Part shown: positions 5,867-5,920 of the stretch, in pieces | Position numbering within the stretch: the stretch's first letter is position 1 | Layout: each line of letters starts with the position of its first letter | Assembly (NCBI GenBank): GCA_030731695.1 | Contig: JANQTK010000182.1 | Location: forward strand, 4,727 to 10,646 | Length of the DNA: 5,920 nt | Reading direction: 5' to 3' | DNA from: Polaribacter sp. | Lineage (GTDB): Bacteria > Bacteroidota > Bacteroidia > Flavobacteriales > Flavobacteriaceae | Position numbers and translations under genes: made by a program | Notes under the pieces: model-generated | Seen by the model: the letters and a program-made list of their open reading frames with translations, nothing else | What the model was told of the DNA's origin: nothing | Database searches by the model: none

Positions 5867-5920
5867 ATGCTCCAAAAATTTGAACAACATATAAAAACGA
5901 ATTTTCCTTTTTTAAAGGAT
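5867..5920 (+). CDS. tilS: N-terminal fragment of tRNA(Ile)-lysidine synthase (runs off the window)
   Basis: Eighteen codons from the ATG at 5867 to the window end encode MLQKFEQHIKTNFPFLKD. This matches the characteristic start of flavobacterial TilS, where a short amphipathic helix and NFPFL precede the PP-loop ATPase motif SGGxDS. That motif would lie just outside the window, so the identification rests on the N-terminal pattern and the neighbourhood: pabB and tilS are often close together in Flavobacteriia, from memory. TilS adds lysine to cytidine 34 of the tRNA(Ile) CAU anticodon, an essential decoding step. The gene begins 21 bp after the hydrolase stop, with no Shine-Dalgarno sequence and a promoter box ending 7 bp before the ATG. 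Confidence 0.75.
   Translation, partial: MLQKFEQHIKTNFPFLKD

Noticed and set aside
1..5920. A defence system, mobile element, CRISPR array, riboswitch or tRNA gene.
   Set aside because: No transposase, integrase, direct-repeat array, cloverleaf or long structured leader was seen. Gene spacing and content are those of a conserved housekeeping region.

Overview
The window is ordinary chromosomal DNA from an AT-rich member of the Bacteroidota, most likely a marine-type Flavobacteriaceae (class Flavobacteriia). Three things point there. Initiation sites lack Shine-Dalgarno sequences. Several gene starts are preceded by the Bacteroidota -7 box TAnnTTTG (1965-1972, 4766-4773, 5852-5859). The protein sequences also look flavobacterial: a PF14376-type haem-binding protein, a GT4 enzyme with a PNSSAAGSRM N-terminus, and a typical Lpd. 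No mobile element, CRISPR array, tRNA or rRNA was seen.

Layout. Bases 2-151 are the last 49 codons of an unidentified plus-strand gene. It converges on a minus-strand pair, with a hairpin (153-185) between them. The pair reads right to left: a membrane-anchored CxxCH haem-binding protein (1896-1423), then a GT4-family glycosyltransferase (1422-184). The glycosyltransferase starts with a TTG directly after the upstream TAG stop, in the same reading frame. A 96-bp divergent spacer with a promoter leads into a plus-strand series: dihydrolipoyl dehydrogenase (1993-3393), a strong intrinsic terminator (3413-3454), aminodeoxychorismate synthase component I (pabB, 3464-4762), an unrecognised 79-residue basic protein (4788-5027), a monoacylglycerol-lipase-like alpha/beta hydrolase (5024-5845) and the first 18 codons of tilS (5867-5920 onward).

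How the genes relate. Lpd is an independent transcription unit serving the 2-oxoacid dehydrogenase complexes and/or the glycine cleavage system. pabB supplies aminodeoxychorismate for folate synthesis. The 79-residue gene and the hydrolase overlap by ATGA and share what looks like their own promoter inside the 3' end of pabB, so they are probably translated as a coupled pair. tilS appears to have its own promoter that would give an almost leaderless mRNA. The gene content is mainly housekeeping, and no new multi-gene system is evident. The observations most worth a second look are a GC-rich, REP-like 20-mer inside the coding sequence of pabB (3902-3921), the TAG|TTG junction followed by an A9 run, and the uncharacterised 79-residue gene with a perfect 16-bp palindrome near its start.
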